Positions 51,608 through 61,708 of a DNA stretch of 64,000 nt are shown piece after piece. The position numbers and the translations under genes were made by a program. Under the pieces are notes generated by a model. That model saw only the letters and a program-made list of their open reading frames with translations, searched no databases and was not told where the DNA came from. Each line of letters opens with the position of its first letter. Within the stretch, counting starts at the first letter, position 1. The DNA is from Peptostreptococcaceae bacterium pGA-8 (GTDB lineage Bacteria > Bacillota > Clostridia > Peptostreptococcales > Anaerovoracaceae): positions 58,926-122,925 of the forward strand of contig FONK01000005.1 of the NCBI GenBank assembly GCA_900112915.1, read 5' to 3'.

Positions 51608-54330
51608 AGAATAGATACGGAAATTCAAGGTATTATCCTCTGGTTTGGATCATTCTTGTCCTTATGATTATATTGACTTTTCGTCTGTTTGTTTTAACGG
51701 TAATAGAGCATAAGTCATGGTCTAAAGAGGCTACAAGTCAAAATTCAAAGGATATATATATTCCTGCTCCCAGAGGAAATATATATGATAGAAATGGAGT
51801 TGTTCTTGCTACAACAAAGCAGATTTTTACTGCAACTTTCAATTCCAACTCCATGACAACAGAAGAGATAAATAAATCCTCTCTTGATTTAATAAACCTT
51901 TTAATTTCAGCCGGCGATGAATACAATGATAAATTCCCAATTAAAATTGATGATAGTGGGAATTTTTACTATACCTATGATGAAGAAAAAAAGAAATGGC
52001 TGGATAAAAACTCTTTTCCGGAAAATATAAAGGCAAAAGATGCATTTGACCAGCTTAGAAGCAGGTACGAAATAGATCAAACCCTGGACAGATATGAAGC
52101 CGCTTCCGAGATTTACAAAAAATATGCTGTTACAATGCCTATAAATATTAAAACCATGGCATATAGCTACGATAGCGATAAGAAGGCTTTTATTGAAAAA
52201 TTCGGAATAGAGGCTGATAAAAATCCTTCAGCAAGGTCTGTATTCAAGGACTTGAGAGAAATTTACAAGATTGACAAGTCTTTGAGCGATGAGGAAGCCA
52301 GAAAGATATTCATAGTAAGAAATGAAATTGCTTCCAGTGGATTTAACAGATATTTACCTATAACTATCGGTAAAAATTTAAGCAGCAAAACCATAAGCTA
52401 TATTGAAGAGGCTAAGATAAACGGTGTAAACGTTGCTTCAGAAACCATAAGGTATTACCCGAACGGGTCTTTGGCAGCGAGCATTTTAGGCCATATGGGG
52501 AGTATATCCGAAGAAGAGAGCAAAGAATATGTAAAAAAAGGCTATGCAAGTACAGATATTGTCGGTAAAGCCGGTATTGAAGGGATATATGAGGATAAAT
52601 TAAAAGGCACAAAGGGAGTTAAGCGCATAAGAGTTAATGCCAGAGGAGAGTATATAGAGACCATCAGTGAAACAAAACCTAAAAGCGGCTCAGACATTTA
52701 TCTCACAATTGATATTAACTTACAGAGGGCTTCAGAACAGTCATTGGCGGATAACATAGAGAAGGCTCAGAAGCAAAAAGATGGTGGAAATTGTAAAAGC
52801 GGATCAACTGTAGCCATTGAGCCGTCTACCGGAGATGTTCTGGCTCTTGCCAATGCCCCTTCCTATGATCCCAATATATTTGCCACCGGAATTTCAACAG
52901 AAGCCTGGGAGAGTGTGCAAAGCTCTAATCCGAGGGATCCTTTGTCACCGGCTCCTTTGTATAATATTGCCACTAGGGCATCGGTACAGCCCGGCTCTAT
53001 TTTTAAGCCGATAACATGTATCGCCGCTATGGAGTGTGGTCTGAATCCGGATATGTCATTCCCTGACAATGGATTTATAAAGCTGGGAGACAGAACCTTC
53101 GGTTGCTTTGCGTGGAATCAATATAAGAGCAACCACGGTGTTTTAAATATGGAAAAGGCTATTGGAACCTCATGTAACTATTACTTTTACAATATTGCAA
53201 CCGGCAAAAACTGGACTACAAATCAGTCCTTTGGATATAACAAAGAAATGTCTATTGAAAGGATGATGACAGTAGGAAAGTCATTCGGACTTGGACAGAA
53301 AACAGGTATAGAGCTTGGCGAGGAGGTTTCACCGATTCCGACTGCCGAGGCTCATAAAAATAGTATTAAGCTGAACCTTTGGAATACAATTTACGCCGGG
53401 GCTCATACCTATTTCCCGGAAAATGTTGTTAACAACGACAAAAAATTGGCAAAGAACATAGACACGATTGTCGGCTATATAGACAAAAACCCAAGCAGAT
53501 ACGACTTATTTGATCTCTTAGAGAAAAATACCGATGTAAAGAAGGATCAAATTGAAAGCCTAGGCGATTTATGCAAATATTCATTCTTCAACAGGGCAAA
53601 TTGGGGGACCGGTGATATTTTCAATGTTTCCATCGGACAGGGAGACAACTCTTATACACCTGTTCAAATGGCCAACTATATAGCAACTCTCGCTAATAAC
53701 GGGAATAGAAATCAGGTGAGTATCGTTAAGGGAATTTCAGGATATGGAATTACGAAGAAGGCTCCCGCTAAATCAATTCCTGAGGAAGACAAGGGATATT
53801 TGAAATATGTTATCAGGGGTATGGAAAGAGTAGTTAAGGACAGCGGGCTTACTGCAATTTTCAAGGATTTACCTGTACAGGTGGCAACTAAGACAGGTAC
53901 TGCTGAGCGTTCCGGAAAAATTAATCCGGCTGATGAAGTGGAATATATTAAAGAGCATCTGAGCAGTATATCTTCAGACTTAACCTGGGAAAAGGTCGAG
54001 GCTGAAATTAAAGAATTGCAGAAGCTGAAGAAGTATAAATATGCTTCATATAACGATCTGGTTGATAGAGCCGTTATAAGGGCAAGCAACTATCAAGTAA
54101 CTCAAAGTAAAATAGATTATTGGAAGGAGGATTATGCTTCCTTTGCGTGGAATATTACCATGGCACCATCTGATAATCCTAAAATCGCTGTTTCAGCACT
54201 GCTTATACAGGGTGGAACATCTTCAAACGCTGTTCCGGTAACCAGAGATGTAATTGCAGCATATTATAAATCGGCAAATACAAGTAGCGGAAGCGGTGTT
54301 AATGTAATAGGTGATAATAAGCAATATTAA
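51604..54330 (+). CDS. mrdA: Elongation-specific penicillin-binding protein 2
   Basis: 908 residues, larger than the usual 600-720. One N-terminal membrane helix, then a dimerisation domain that includes a large insert (about 100-250, rich in charged residues), and the transpeptidase domain with SIFK (in QPGSIFKPI), SCN and KTGTAER motifs. A second insert of about 70 residues follows KTG, before the last strand. It cross-links peptidoglycan in the elongasome with MreBCD and RodA. Coupled to mreD by ATGA overlap. Confidence 0.92.
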   Translation: MKNRYGNSRYYPLVWIILVLMIILTFRLFVLTVIEHKSWSKEATSQNSKDIYIPAPRGNIYDRNGVVLATTKQIFTATFNSNSMTTEEINKSSLDLINLLISAGDEYNDKFPIKIDDSGNFYYTYDEEKKKWLDKNSFPENIKAKDAFDQLRSRYEIDQTLDRYEAASEIYKKYAVTMPINIKTMAYSYDSDKKAFIEKFGIEADKNPSARSVFKDLREIYKIDKSLSDEEARKIFIVRNEIASSGFNRYLPITIGKNLSSKTISYIEEAKINGVNVASETIRYYPNGSLAASILGHMGSISEEESKEYVKKGYASTDIVGKAGIEGIYEDKLKGTKGVKRIRVNARGEYIETISETKPKSGSDIYLTIDINLQRASEQSLADNIEKAQKQKDGGNCKSGSTVAIEPSTGDVLALANAPSYDPNIFATGISTEAWESVQSSNPRDPLSPAPLYNIATRASVQPGSIFKPITCIAAMECGLNPDMSFPDNGFIKLGDRTFGCFAWNQYKSNHGVLNMEKAIGTSCNYYFYNIATGKNWTTNQSFGYNKEMSIERMMTVGKSFGLGQKTGIELGEEVSPIPTAEAHKNSIKLNLWNTIYAGAHTYFPENVVNNDKKLAKNIDTIVGYIDKNPSRYDLFDLLEKNTDVKKDQIESLGDLCKYSFFNRANWGTGDIFNVSIGQGDNSYTPVQMANYIATLANNGNRNQVSIVKGISGYGITKKAPAKSIPEEDKGYLKYVIRGMERVVKDSGLTAIFKDLPVQVATKTGTAERSGKINPADEVEYIKEHLSSISSDLTWEKVEAEIKELQKLKKYKYASYNDLVDRAVIRASNYQVTQSKIDYWKEDYASFAWNITMAPSDNPKIAVSALLIQGGTSSNAVPVTRDVIAAYYKSANTSSGSGVNVIGDNKQY

Positions 54331-54348
54331 AATGCTTTTGGAGGAATT

Positions 54349-55095
54349 ATGGGTAAAGTTATTTTAATCGCATCAGGAAAAGGCGGAACGGGAAAAACCA
54401 TGTTCGCTGTAAATTTTGCCGCTACTCTTGCAAATTGCGGTAAGCGAACTGTTGTTTTAGATATGGATCTCGGACTTAGGAATTTAGACTTATACCTGGG
54501 ATTGGAGAATAATGTTGTCTATGATGTCTATGATGTGATGACAGGACTTTGTAAAATCAAACAGGCTCTAATACCGGACAAAAGATTTGAAAACCTATAT
54601 TTTATGGCAGCCTCACCTAATAGAGAAGAGGGGATGCTTACACCGCTTCACATGAAGGTATTGTGCAGACGCCTTGCGGAAAAATTTGATTATGTACTGA
54701 TAGATTCCCCTTCAGGCATTGATGATAATCTGGTTCTCGCATCAGCAGGAGCAGATGAAGCTATTATAATCACAAATCCTGAATATGCGGCTTTGAGAGA
54801 TGCCGATGCTCTGGATAGAGAGTTTTTGAAGCTGGGAATTAACAAACGATGGGCAGTTTTAAACAAGGTTATCGCAGATATGATAAATAGAGGATTTGCT
54901 CCAAGCTTACAGGAAGTAAGCAGCTTAATAAGGGCGCCGCTTGCAGGAGTTATACAATTTGATGAGAATATTCATATCTCAACCTGCCTGGGAATTCCGA
55001 TTGTTTTAAAGGATGATACCTACATTAGGGAGAATTTTATTAATATAGCAAATCGAATCATTGAAGAAAAAGAGGAAGAGGTCGGTCTTAAATAA
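54349..55095 (+). CDS. minD: MinD-like ATPase
   Basis: 248 residues. The deviant Walker A GKGGTGKT, DMDLGLRNLDLYLG and IDSPSGI match MinD, and the gene follows mreBCD-mrdA as minD usually does. But the C-terminus (RIIEEKEEEVGLK) is acidic and lacks the basic amphipathic membrane-targeting helix seen in typical MinD, the protein is shorter, and neither minC nor minE is adjacent. It may have another function or use another membrane anchor; symbol by position and similarity. Confidence 0.8.
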   Translation: MGKVILIASGKGGTGKTMFAVNFAATLANCGKRTVVLDMDLGLRNLDLYLGLENNVVYDVYDVMTGLCKIKQALIPDKRFENLYFMAASPNREEGMLTPLHMKVLCRRLAEKFDYVLIDSPSGIDDNLVLASAGADEAIIITNPEYAALRDADALDREFLKLGINKRWAVLNKVIADMINRGFAPSLQEVSSLIRAPLAGVIQFDENIHISTCLGIPIVLKDDTYIRENFINIANRIIEEKEEEVGLK

Positions 55096-55119
55096 AGGCC
55101 AAGCTCTTCCTCTTAATTT
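55070..55119 (+). terminator. Terminator overlapping the end of minD
   Basis: AAGAGGAAGAG (55070-55080, inside the coding end) and CTCTTCCTCTT (55104-55114) form an 11-bp stem followed by AATTTTT. A rodA gene converges from the right. Confidence 0.75.
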
Positions 55120-55140
55120 TTGCATCGATATTTAAAGCTG

Positions 55141-56247
55141 TCAGCTAAACGCCATTCCACGCCCTCTGGCACTTACATTCAGAATTATTCCAACGGCTAA
55201 CATATTGGAAATTATCGAGCTTCCGCCATAGCTTAGGAACGGAAGGGTAATTCCTGTTACCGGCATTATCCCCATATTCATAGCAAGATTTTCAAATACC
55301 TGGAACAAGAACATGCCTATGAAGCCCACAACGATTAGTGCACCATAAAGGTCAGTGCATTCTCTGACGATTTTAGTGAATCTTAATAGCAGAACTGCGA
55401 AGAGGGTTATTACAAAAAGACCGCCTATAAATCCCAACTCCTCCACAAGTACGGAAAATATGAAGTCGGAGGTTTGTACCGGAATAAAGTCCAATTCCTT
55501 TTGAGTACCGTTAAAAAGTCCTTTTCCGAAGAGCCCTCCGGAGCCCATGGCCACCTTGCCCTGCCAAACCTGATAATTGCCCTGCAAGGATAAGTTTTCA
55601 GGATGGAGGAAAGCTTCTATTCTTTCCTTTTGATAGCTTGCCATCATCAAATAGGCGACAGGTATCATTCCCAGAAACAAGGCAAAAAACTTGCCTATGA
55701 CTTTAAGGTTAACTCCGGCAAAGAATACCATTGCCAGCCACATTGATGCAAACACCAATGCACTCCCTAAGTCCTCCTTCAAGACTATTAAAATAATCGG
55801 AGCAGCTACCAGACCGGCTTTGATTAGACCTTTAAAGCTGTATAGATCGTCTTTATGCTTTGAAAGATATTCAGCCATTATAAATACAAAAAGAATCTTA
55901 ACGAATTCAGAAGGCTGAATTGTTGTAAACCTTAAATTTATCCAAGCTCTTGCGCCAAATTGCTCCATACCGAGGCCGGGTATATATACCAACAAGAGAA
56001 GTGCTATGGAAATGGCATAAAGCCAACTCTCCTGCCCTCTAAACATTGCGTAATGAAAGTAACAAATTATAATGGCAGCAACAGTACCGATTAAGTAAGC
56101 TGCAGCTTGGACCACGGTATCTCTGGCGAGAAAGCCGGTAGAAATGTGGGTACTTCCAATCATTACAATACTTATTATGGCCAGGATAGAAACAACCAGT
56201 ACAATAATTTTATCGACACTGTTCTTTATCGTAGTTAAATAGTTCAT
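55141..56247 (-). CDS. rodA: RodA/FtsW-family peptidoglycan glycosyltransferase
   Basis: 368 residues with about ten membrane segments. GARAWINL, VPVQTSDFIFSVLVEELGFIG and the C-terminal MGIMPVTGITLPFLSYGGSSIISNM blocks are SEDS-family signatures. SEDS proteins polymerise glycan strands with a partner penicillin-binding protein, here most likely MrdA. It is on the opposite strand to the mre operon; separation from mrdA is less usual. Confidence 0.9.
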   Translation of the reverse strand: MNYLTTIKNSVDKIIVLVVSILAIISIVMIGSTHISTGFLARDTVVQAAAYLIGTVAAIIICYFHYAMFRGQESWLYAISIALLLLVYIPGLGMEQFGARAWINLRFTTIQPSEFVKILFVFIMAEYLSKHKDDLYSFKGLIKAGLVAAPIILIVLKEDLGSALVFASMWLAMVFFAGVNLKVIGKFFALFLGMIPVAYLMMASYQKERIEAFLHPENLSLQGNYQVWQGKVAMGSGGLFGKGLFNGTQKELDFIPVQTSDFIFSVLVEELGFIGGLFVITLFAVLLLRFTKIVRECTDLYGALIVVGFIGMFLFQVFENLAMNMGIMPVTGITLPFLSYGGSSIISNMLAVGIILNVSARGRGMAFS

Positions 56248-56266
56248 TGTTTTACCTCTATAATTC

Positions 56267-56296
56267 TTGACATATGGATGTCTTAAACATTATAAT
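56267..56296 (+). promoter_or_regulatory. Promoter of rny
   Basis: TTGACA (56267-56272), an 18-nt spacer and TATAAT (56291-56296). A second TATAAT (56382-56387) nearer the gene has a weaker -35 region. Confidence 0.6.
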
Positions 56297-56418
56297 ATAA
56301 ACGATGTTGGTATATCAAGAAGTAATTGTAGTGTCAACGGCTGACATGAATTTTTTTTGATTAGAATACAAATTTCATTACTATAATAATACTTATTTAT
56401 ACAGAAGGAGGTGCTTTT

Positions 56419-57963
56419 ATGTCTCCAGTTATTTTACCGATTTTGGTGGGAATTGTAACACTTATTATCGGTCTGTTGGTCGGATATATTTATAGAAAAA
56501 ATGTAGGCGAAAAGGCCATTGGCAGCGCAGAACAGAAGGCTAAAAATTTGATTTTAGACGCTGAAAACAAGTCCGAAACAATTAAAAAAGAGATAATATT
56601 AGAAGCAAAGGAAGACGCTCATAGAGTAAGAAGTGATTTAGAGCGTGAAATCAAGGAACGAAGATCAGAAATTCAAAGAACAGAGAGAAAGTTAGTACAG
56701 AAGGAAGATTCTCTAGATAAGAAAATTGAGAATATCGAACGTAAGGAAGCTAATATTTCTAGGCAGGCTGACGAAATTGCAGCAAAGAATAAGGAATTAG
56801 ATACATTCCTTATTAAAAAAAGAGAGGAGCTTGAAAAGATTTCCGGATATACTCAGGAGCAGGCAAAAGAATTGCTTTTGGAGGAAATCGAAAAGGATGT
56901 CAGACACGATGCTTCAGTTATGATAAGAGATATTGAAGCAAAAGCAAAGGAAGAGGCTGATAAAAAGGCCAAGTACATCATCACAGGTGCTATTCAGAGA
57001 TGTGCAGCTGACCATGTAGCGGAAAGTACGGTTTCAGTTGTAGCTTTACCCAATGATGATATGAAGGGAAGAATAATAGGTCGTGAGGGAAGAAATATAA
57101 GAGTTATTGAGACCCTTACAGGAGTGGATTTAATCATAGATGATACTCCGGAGGCTGTTATAATATCAGGCTTTGACCCTGTTAGAAGAGAAATCGCAAG
57201 ATTGGCTCTCGAAAAATTAATTCTTGACGGAAGAATTCACCCTGCAAGAATTGAAGAAATGGTAGAAAAGGCAACCAAAGAGGTTAATGCAATAATGAAG
57301 GAAGAAGGAGAGCAGGCTACTTTTGAAGTGGGCATCCATAATTTCCATCCGGAGCTTGTTAAGCTTCTAGGTCGTCTTAAATACAGAACTTCTTATGGAC
57401 AGAATGTTCTTAAGCATTCTATAGAGGTTGCACAGCTGGCAGGGCTTATGGCCGGCGAGCTGGGGCTTGATGTAAAGCTTGCAAAAAGAGCAGGTCTGTT
57501 GCACGATATAGGTAAGGCTCTTGACCATGAATATGAAGGTACCCATGTGGATATCGGCATAGATATTCTTAAGAAATATAAGGAAAATCAGGCTGTTATC
57601 AACGGTATGGCTGCTCATCACGGTGACTACGAGCCACAGAGCATGGAAGCTGTTTTAATTGCGGCTGCAGATGCTTTGTCCGCTGCACGTCCGGGAGCCA
57701 GAAGAGAAACTCTCGATGTTTATATCAAGAGGCTTGAAAAGCTGGAGGAAATTGCGAACACAACCGATGGTGTTGATAAGGCATATGCTATACAGGCGGG
57801 CAGAGAGATTCGTATTGTAGCGAAACCTGAGGCTGTCAGAGACGATGAGGTTGCACTTCTTGCTCGTGATATTGCAAAGAAAATTGAGTCTGAGCTTGAA
57901 TATCCGGGACAGATTAAGGTTAATGTCGTGAGAGAAACAAGGGCAATCGACTACGCTAAATAA
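56419..57963 (+). CDS. rny: Ribonuclease Y
   Basis: 514 residues: N-terminal membrane helix, a long charged coiled coil (about 30-200), a KH domain ([39 protein letters not shown]) and an HD domain ([20 protein letters not shown]). RNase Y is the membrane-tethered endonuclease that starts mRNA decay in many Firmicutes. AGGAGG precedes the ATG. A terminator follows. Confidence 0.97.
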   Translation: MSPVILPILVGIVTLIIGLLVGYIYRKNVGEKAIGSAEQKAKNLILDAENKSETIKKEIILEAKEDAHRVRSDLEREIKERRSEIQRTERKLVQKEDSLDKKIENIERKEANISRQADEIAAKNKELDTFLIKKREELEKISGYTQEQAKELLLEEIEKDVRHDASVMIRDIEAKAKEEADKKAKYIITGAIQRCAADHVAESTVSVVALPNDDMKGRIIGREGRNIRVIETLTGVDLIIDDTPEAVIISGFDPVRREIARLALEKLILDGRIHPARIEEMVEKATKEVNAIMKEEGEQATFEVGIHNFHPELVKLLGRLKYRTSYGQNVLKHSIEVAQLAGLMAGELGLDVKLAKRAGLLHDIGKALDHEYEGTHVDIGIDILKKYKENQAVINGMAAHHGDYEPQSMEAVLIAAADALSAARPGARRETLDVYIKRLEKLEEIANTTDGVDKAYAIQAGREIRIVAKPEAVRDDEVALLARDIAKKIESELEYPGQIKVNVVRETRAIDYAK

Positions 57964-57980
57964 TAGTTTGAACTATAAGG

Positions 57981-58010
57981 TAACTCCTCATTTATATGGG
58001 GAGTTATTTC
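57981..58010 (+). terminator. Terminator after rny
   Basis: TAACTCC (57981-57987) pairs with GGAGTTA (58000-58006), followed by TTTC. Confidence 0.6.
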
Positions 58011-58032
58011 TAAATATGGGGAAGGAGAAACT

Positions 58033-59166
58033 ATGATATATTTAGATAACAGTGCTACAACTAAACCCCTTGACCGGGTTGTTGATCAAACAGGCTATAT
58101 AATGAGCAGCGTCTTTGGCAATCCTTCGTCATTACATAAATTAGGCATAGAGGCAGAAGGCTATGTGTCGGAAGCCAGACAGATAGTTGCCGATTCTTTA
58201 GGTGTATCCAAGGAGGAGATTTACTTTAACTCAGGTGGAACCGAAGGGGCTAATTTTGTCATTTCAGGTGTTGCCAAGGCTTTGAAGCGACGCGGAAACA
58301 AAATAATAACCTCTGAAGTGGAGCATCCCGCTGTTCTTAGAGCAATGGAAGGCCTTGAGAGAGAAGGCTTTAACATTGTTAAAATCCCTGTTGACTCTAA
58401 AGGTATGATAAATTTAGAAAGGCTTAAAGAAGAAATTGATGCCTCTACTATTTTAATTTCTATAATGGCTGTAAACAATGAAGTTGGAACCAATATGCCA
58501 ATAGAGGAGATTTGTCGGGTAAAGGGTGATGTATATTTTCATTCGGACTGTGTTCAAGCCTTCGGCAAGTTGGATTTGAAAGGCTTTAAGGGAGAATTTT
58601 TAACCGCCAGCGGTCATAAAATACATGGACCGAAGGGGATAGGATTTCAATATGTAAAGTCTAACTCCAAGGTGGCGCCCCTTATAACAGGCGGAGGACA
58701 AGAGAAGGGACTTCGTTCAGGCACTGAAAATGTAGCAGCTATTTCAGGCCTTGGAATTGCAGCCGCTCACGGAGAAAAAAATCTGCTGAATAACAAAGGC
58801 TACATATCCGGGCTAAAGGAAATGCTTTTAGCCGGAATTGAGAGTGAAATCAAGGATATAAAGGTGAATAGTCCGAAAGACGGCATTCACAATATCTTAA
58901 ACATCAGCTTTCTTGGTGTTAGAGGTGAAGTTCTTCTTCATACCTTGGAGCAGGATGAAATTTATGTATCAACAGGCTCTGCATGTTCATCAAACAAAAA
59001 GGGACAAAGCCATGTGCTGAAGGCTATGGGCTTATCCGATAAAGAAATAGAAGGAGCCGTTAGATTTAGCTTATCTGAGTTCAACACAAAAAAAGATATA
59101 GAAATTACCGTTGAAAAGGTGAAGGAAGCCGTAACCGGATTTAGAAGACTGGGAAGTTTTCGATAA
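58033..59166 (+). CDS. Cysteine desulfurase (NifS/IscS family)
   Basis: 377 residues. MIYLDNSATTKPLDRVVDQTGYIMSSVFGNPSSLHKLG is the family N-terminus, SGHKIHGPKG carries the PLP-binding lysine, and STGSACSS the catalytic cysteine. It releases sulfur from cysteine. The thiI gene begins 14 bases after its stop, so it probably is the dedicated sulfur donor for 4-thiouridine formation (NifZ-type pairing seen in Firmicutes). Confidence 0.93.
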   Translation: MIYLDNSATTKPLDRVVDQTGYIMSSVFGNPSSLHKLGIEAEGYVSEARQIVADSLGVSKEEIYFNSGGTEGANFVISGVAKALKRRGNKIITSEVEHPAVLRAMEGLEREGFNIVKIPVDSKGMINLERLKEEIDASTILISIMAVNNEVGTNMPIEEICRVKGDVYFHSDCVQAFGKLDLKGFKGEFLTASGHKIHGPKGIGFQYVKSNSKVAPLITGGGQEKGLRSGTENVAAISGLGIAAAHGEKNLLNNKGYISGLKEMLLAGIESEIKDIKVNSPKDGIHNILNISFLGVRGEVLLHTLEQDEIYVSTGSACSSNKKGQSHVLKAMGLSDKEIEGAVRFSLSEFNTKKDIEITVEKVKEAVTGFRRLGSFR

Positions 59167-59180
59167 AAGTGAGGTTAATT

Positions 59181-60365
59181 ATGAACGAAGAGAAAATTTT
59201 AATTGTAAGATGTGGAGAAGTTGCCCTTAAAGGGATGAATAAACCATATTTTGAGCGAGTGCTTGTGGAGAGAATTAAGCGTAATTTGAAGGAATTCCAC
59301 GGTGTAACCGTTAAAAGAACAGAAGGTCTTATTTTCGTAAGATATCCTCATGACATTGCGCAAAACAAGCTTATACACCAGGTTGGCAAAGTGTTCGGAG
59401 TATCTTCAATCAGCCCGGCTGTTGAATCTGAAAGCAATATGGAAAGCATCGCTGCTGAAGCTATAAAATTCATGGATGAGAATATAGCTGCACACGGTAC
59501 AAAAACCTTTAAGGTCGAGGCAAAGAGAGCGGACAAGGCATTTCCAATTAAATCCCCTGACATTGCAAGACAGATAGGAGCAGAGGTCCTCAAGGGGTGC
59601 AAGGTGCTGTCTGTAGATGTTCACAAGCCGGACTGCCACTTATTTGTCGATGTGAGAAGGGACAAAACATACATATACCGGGATAAAATTCAAGGTTTCG
59701 GCGGGTTGCCTCTCGGAACGAACGGGAAGGGTATGGTGTTGCTATCCGGAGGTATTGATTCGCCCGTTGCGGCTTGGATGATGGCAAAGAGAGGAATGCT
59801 AATTGAAGCTATACATTTTCATTCTTATCCTTATACAAGTCCCAGAGCTCAGAAAAAGGTTGAAGAGTTAGCAGGTATTGTGGCATCCTATTGCGGCAGA
59901 ATTAATATGAGTGTAATTAACCTTCTGCCAATTCAGGAGGAAATTGTCAAAAATTGTCCTGAAGATGAAACCACCATACTGGTTCGACGTTTTATGATGA
60001 GAATCGGTGAAAGAATGGCTGAAAAAGCAGGGGCTATGATGCTTATTACCGGTGAGAACCTGGGTCAAGTTGCCAGTCAAACTGCAGAGGCATTGGTAGT
60101 AACGGATTCTTGTGTTAAGATGCCTGTAATGAGACCTTTAATCGCAATGGACAAGGTTGATATTATGGATAAGGCTAAAGAAATAGGCACATATGAGAAA
60201 TCTATTGAGCCATACGAAGATTGTTGTACTGTATTTTTACCTAAGCATCCTGTGACAAAGCCCAAGTTGGAAAACATTCTCGCATCGGAAGCCAAGCTTG
60301 ACGTTGATAAACTTGTTGAAGAGGCTGTTAATTCTGCAGAAAATATATCTATATACCCAAATTAA
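59181..60365 (+). CDS. thiI: tRNA 4-thiouridine synthase ThiI
   Basis: 394 residues from ATG 59181 (GTGAGG six bases before). THUMP domain (about 60-165), then the PP-loop ATPase with LLSGGIDSPVAAWMMAKRG, and the C-terminal CCTVFLPKHP with the catalytic cysteines. No rhodanese extension, as in Firmicutes. It thiolates U8 of tRNAs, so note that tRNA-Pyl here has G at the single position between acceptor and D stems and so is not a substrate. Confidence 0.95.
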   Translation: MNEEKILIVRCGEVALKGMNKPYFERVLVERIKRNLKEFHGVTVKRTEGLIFVRYPHDIAQNKLIHQVGKVFGVSSISPAVESESNMESIAAEAIKFMDENIAAHGTKTFKVEAKRADKAFPIKSPDIARQIGAEVLKGCKVLSVDVHKPDCHLFVDVRRDKTYIYRDKIQGFGGLPLGTNGKGMVLLSGGIDSPVAAWMMAKRGMLIEAIHFHSYPYTSPRAQKKVEELAGIVASYCGRINMSVINLLPIQEEIVKNCPEDETTILVRRFMMRIGERMAEKAGAMMLITGENLGQVASQTAEALVVTDSCVKMPVMRPLIAMDKVDIMDKAKEIGTYEKSIEPYEDCCTVFLPKHPVTKPKLENILASEAKLDVDKLVEEAVNSAENISIYPN

Positions 60366-60367
60366 AA

Positions 60368-60398
60368 AAATATATCACAATAAAAGTGAGATATATTT
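60368..60398. terminator. Hairpin after thiI
   Basis: AAATATATC (60368-60376) and GATATATTT (60390-60398) pair around a 13-nt loop, followed by AAAAACCCCC. AT-rich, so modest strength. Confidence 0.5.
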
Positions 60399-60457
60399 AA
60401 AAACCCCCTTGCAAAAATTGCAAAAAAGTGGTTTACTATATCTGTATGCTGTTATTT

Positions 60458-60486
60458 TTGTAACAAAATTTGTGCATACATAATAC
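60458..60486 (+). promoter_or_regulatory. Promoter of bcd-etfB-etfA
   Basis: TTGTAA (60458-60463), a 17-nt spacer and TAATAC (60481-60486). A TCTCTC-GAAAA-GAGAGA-type hairpin (about 60497-60513) lies in the leader and may stabilise the message. Confidence 0.55.
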
Positions 60487-60544
60487 GGTTAATTATCTCT
60501 CGAAAAGAGAGACCGTTATAATTATTAAAGGAGGCATTTTTATA

Positions 60545-61687
60545 ATGAACTTTTCACTAACGAAGGAACAAGAATTCGTAAGAAAAACGGTAAGGGCATT
60601 TGCTACAAATGAAGTTGAACCGTTAGCTGCAGACATCGATAAGGAACATAGATTCCCTGTTGAGACTGTTGAAAAGATGGCGAGATACGGTTTCATGGGC
60701 ATTCCATTCCCGACAGAAGTGGGTGGAGCCGGTGGAGACCACATATCATATGCTATCACAGTAGAAGAACTTGCAAGAGTTTGTGCATCTACATCTGTAA
60801 TCGTTTCAGCACATACTTCACTATGCTGCTGGCCGATTTACCACTGGGGCAGCCCGGCTCAGAAGGAGAAATATCTTCCTAAGCTATTGAGCGGAGAGCA
60901 CCTTGGTGCATTCGGTCTTACTGAACCAAATGCCGGTACAGATGCTGCAGGACAGCAGACAAGAGCTGAGCTGGATGGTGACGAGTGGGTTCTGAACGGA
61001 GCTAAGGTTTTCATTACTAACGGCGGATATGCTGATGTATTTGTAGTAATGGCTATGACTGATAAATCACAGGGCAACCGTGGTATTACAGCATTTATCG
61101 TAGAAAAGGGAGATGAAGGTTTCTCAATTGGTAAGACTGAAGATAAGATGGGTATTTGTGCATCTTCAACTACAGAACTTATTTTCCAGAATTGCAGAAT
61201 TCCTAAGGATAGACTTCTAGGCGGAGTAGGACAGGGCTTCAAAGTGGCAATGTCAACTCTTGACGGAGGAAGAATCGGTATCGCTTCTCAGGCTCTTGGT
61301 ATTGCTCAGGGAGCTCTTGATGTAACAATTGACTACATGAAGGCTAGAAAACAGTTTGGAAGAAAGTTATCACAGTTCCAGGCTCTTGCTTTCGAAGTTG
61401 CTGATATGGCTACTAAGATTGAAGCAGCTAGACTTTTAGTTTACAAAGCAGCTGACATGAAGGACAGAGGACTTCCTTACGGCAAATTCTCAGCAATGGC
61501 TAAGCTGTTTGCGGCTGAAACTGCTATGGCTGTTACAACTAAGTGCGTACAGCTTCACGGTGGATACGGCTATACTAAGGATTATCCGGTTGAAAGAATG
61601 ATGAGAGATGCTAAGATTACTGAAATCTATGAAGGTACTTCAGAAGTTCAGAAGATCGTTATCGCTGCATCCGTAATAGGTAAATAA
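60545..61687 (+). CDS. bcd: Butyryl-CoA dehydrogenase (acyl-CoA dehydrogenase)
   Basis: 380 residues from ATG 60545, which follows AAAGGAGG. MNFSLTKEQEFVRKTVRAFATNEVEPLA, GLTEPNAGTDAAG, TFITNG-type VFITNGGYADV, and the C-terminal LHGGYGYTKDYPVERMMRDAKITEIYEGTSEVQK with the catalytic Glu (EIYEGT) define it. With EtfBA it reduces crotonyl-CoA to butyryl-CoA while bifurcating electrons to ferredoxin. crt, hbd and thl are not adjacent. The strong ribosome-binding sites suggest high expression. Confidence 0.93.
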   Translation: MNFSLTKEQEFVRKTVRAFATNEVEPLAADIDKEHRFPVETVEKMARYGFMGIPFPTEVGGAGGDHISYAITVEELARVCASTSVIVSAHTSLCCWPIYHWGSPAQKEKYLPKLLSGEHLGAFGLTEPNAGTDAAGQQTRAELDGDEWVLNGAKVFITNGGYADVFVVMAMTDKSQGNRGITAFIVEKGDEGFSIGKTEDKMGICASSTTELIFQNCRIPKDRLLGGVGQGFKVAMSTLDGGRIGIASQALGIAQGALDVTIDYMKARKQFGRKLSQFQALAFEVADMATKIEAARLLVYKAADMKDRGLPYGKFSAMAKLFAAETAMAVTTKCVQLHGGYGYTKDYPVERMMRDAKITEIYEGTSEVQKIVIAASVIGK

Positions 61688-61708
61688 ACAATTTAGGAGG
61701 AATATAAA

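Noticed and set aside
60470..60544. N-terminal extension of Bcd from 60470
   Set aside because: The region holds the promoter and leader hairpin; ATG 60545 follows AAAGGAGG and matches the family start.
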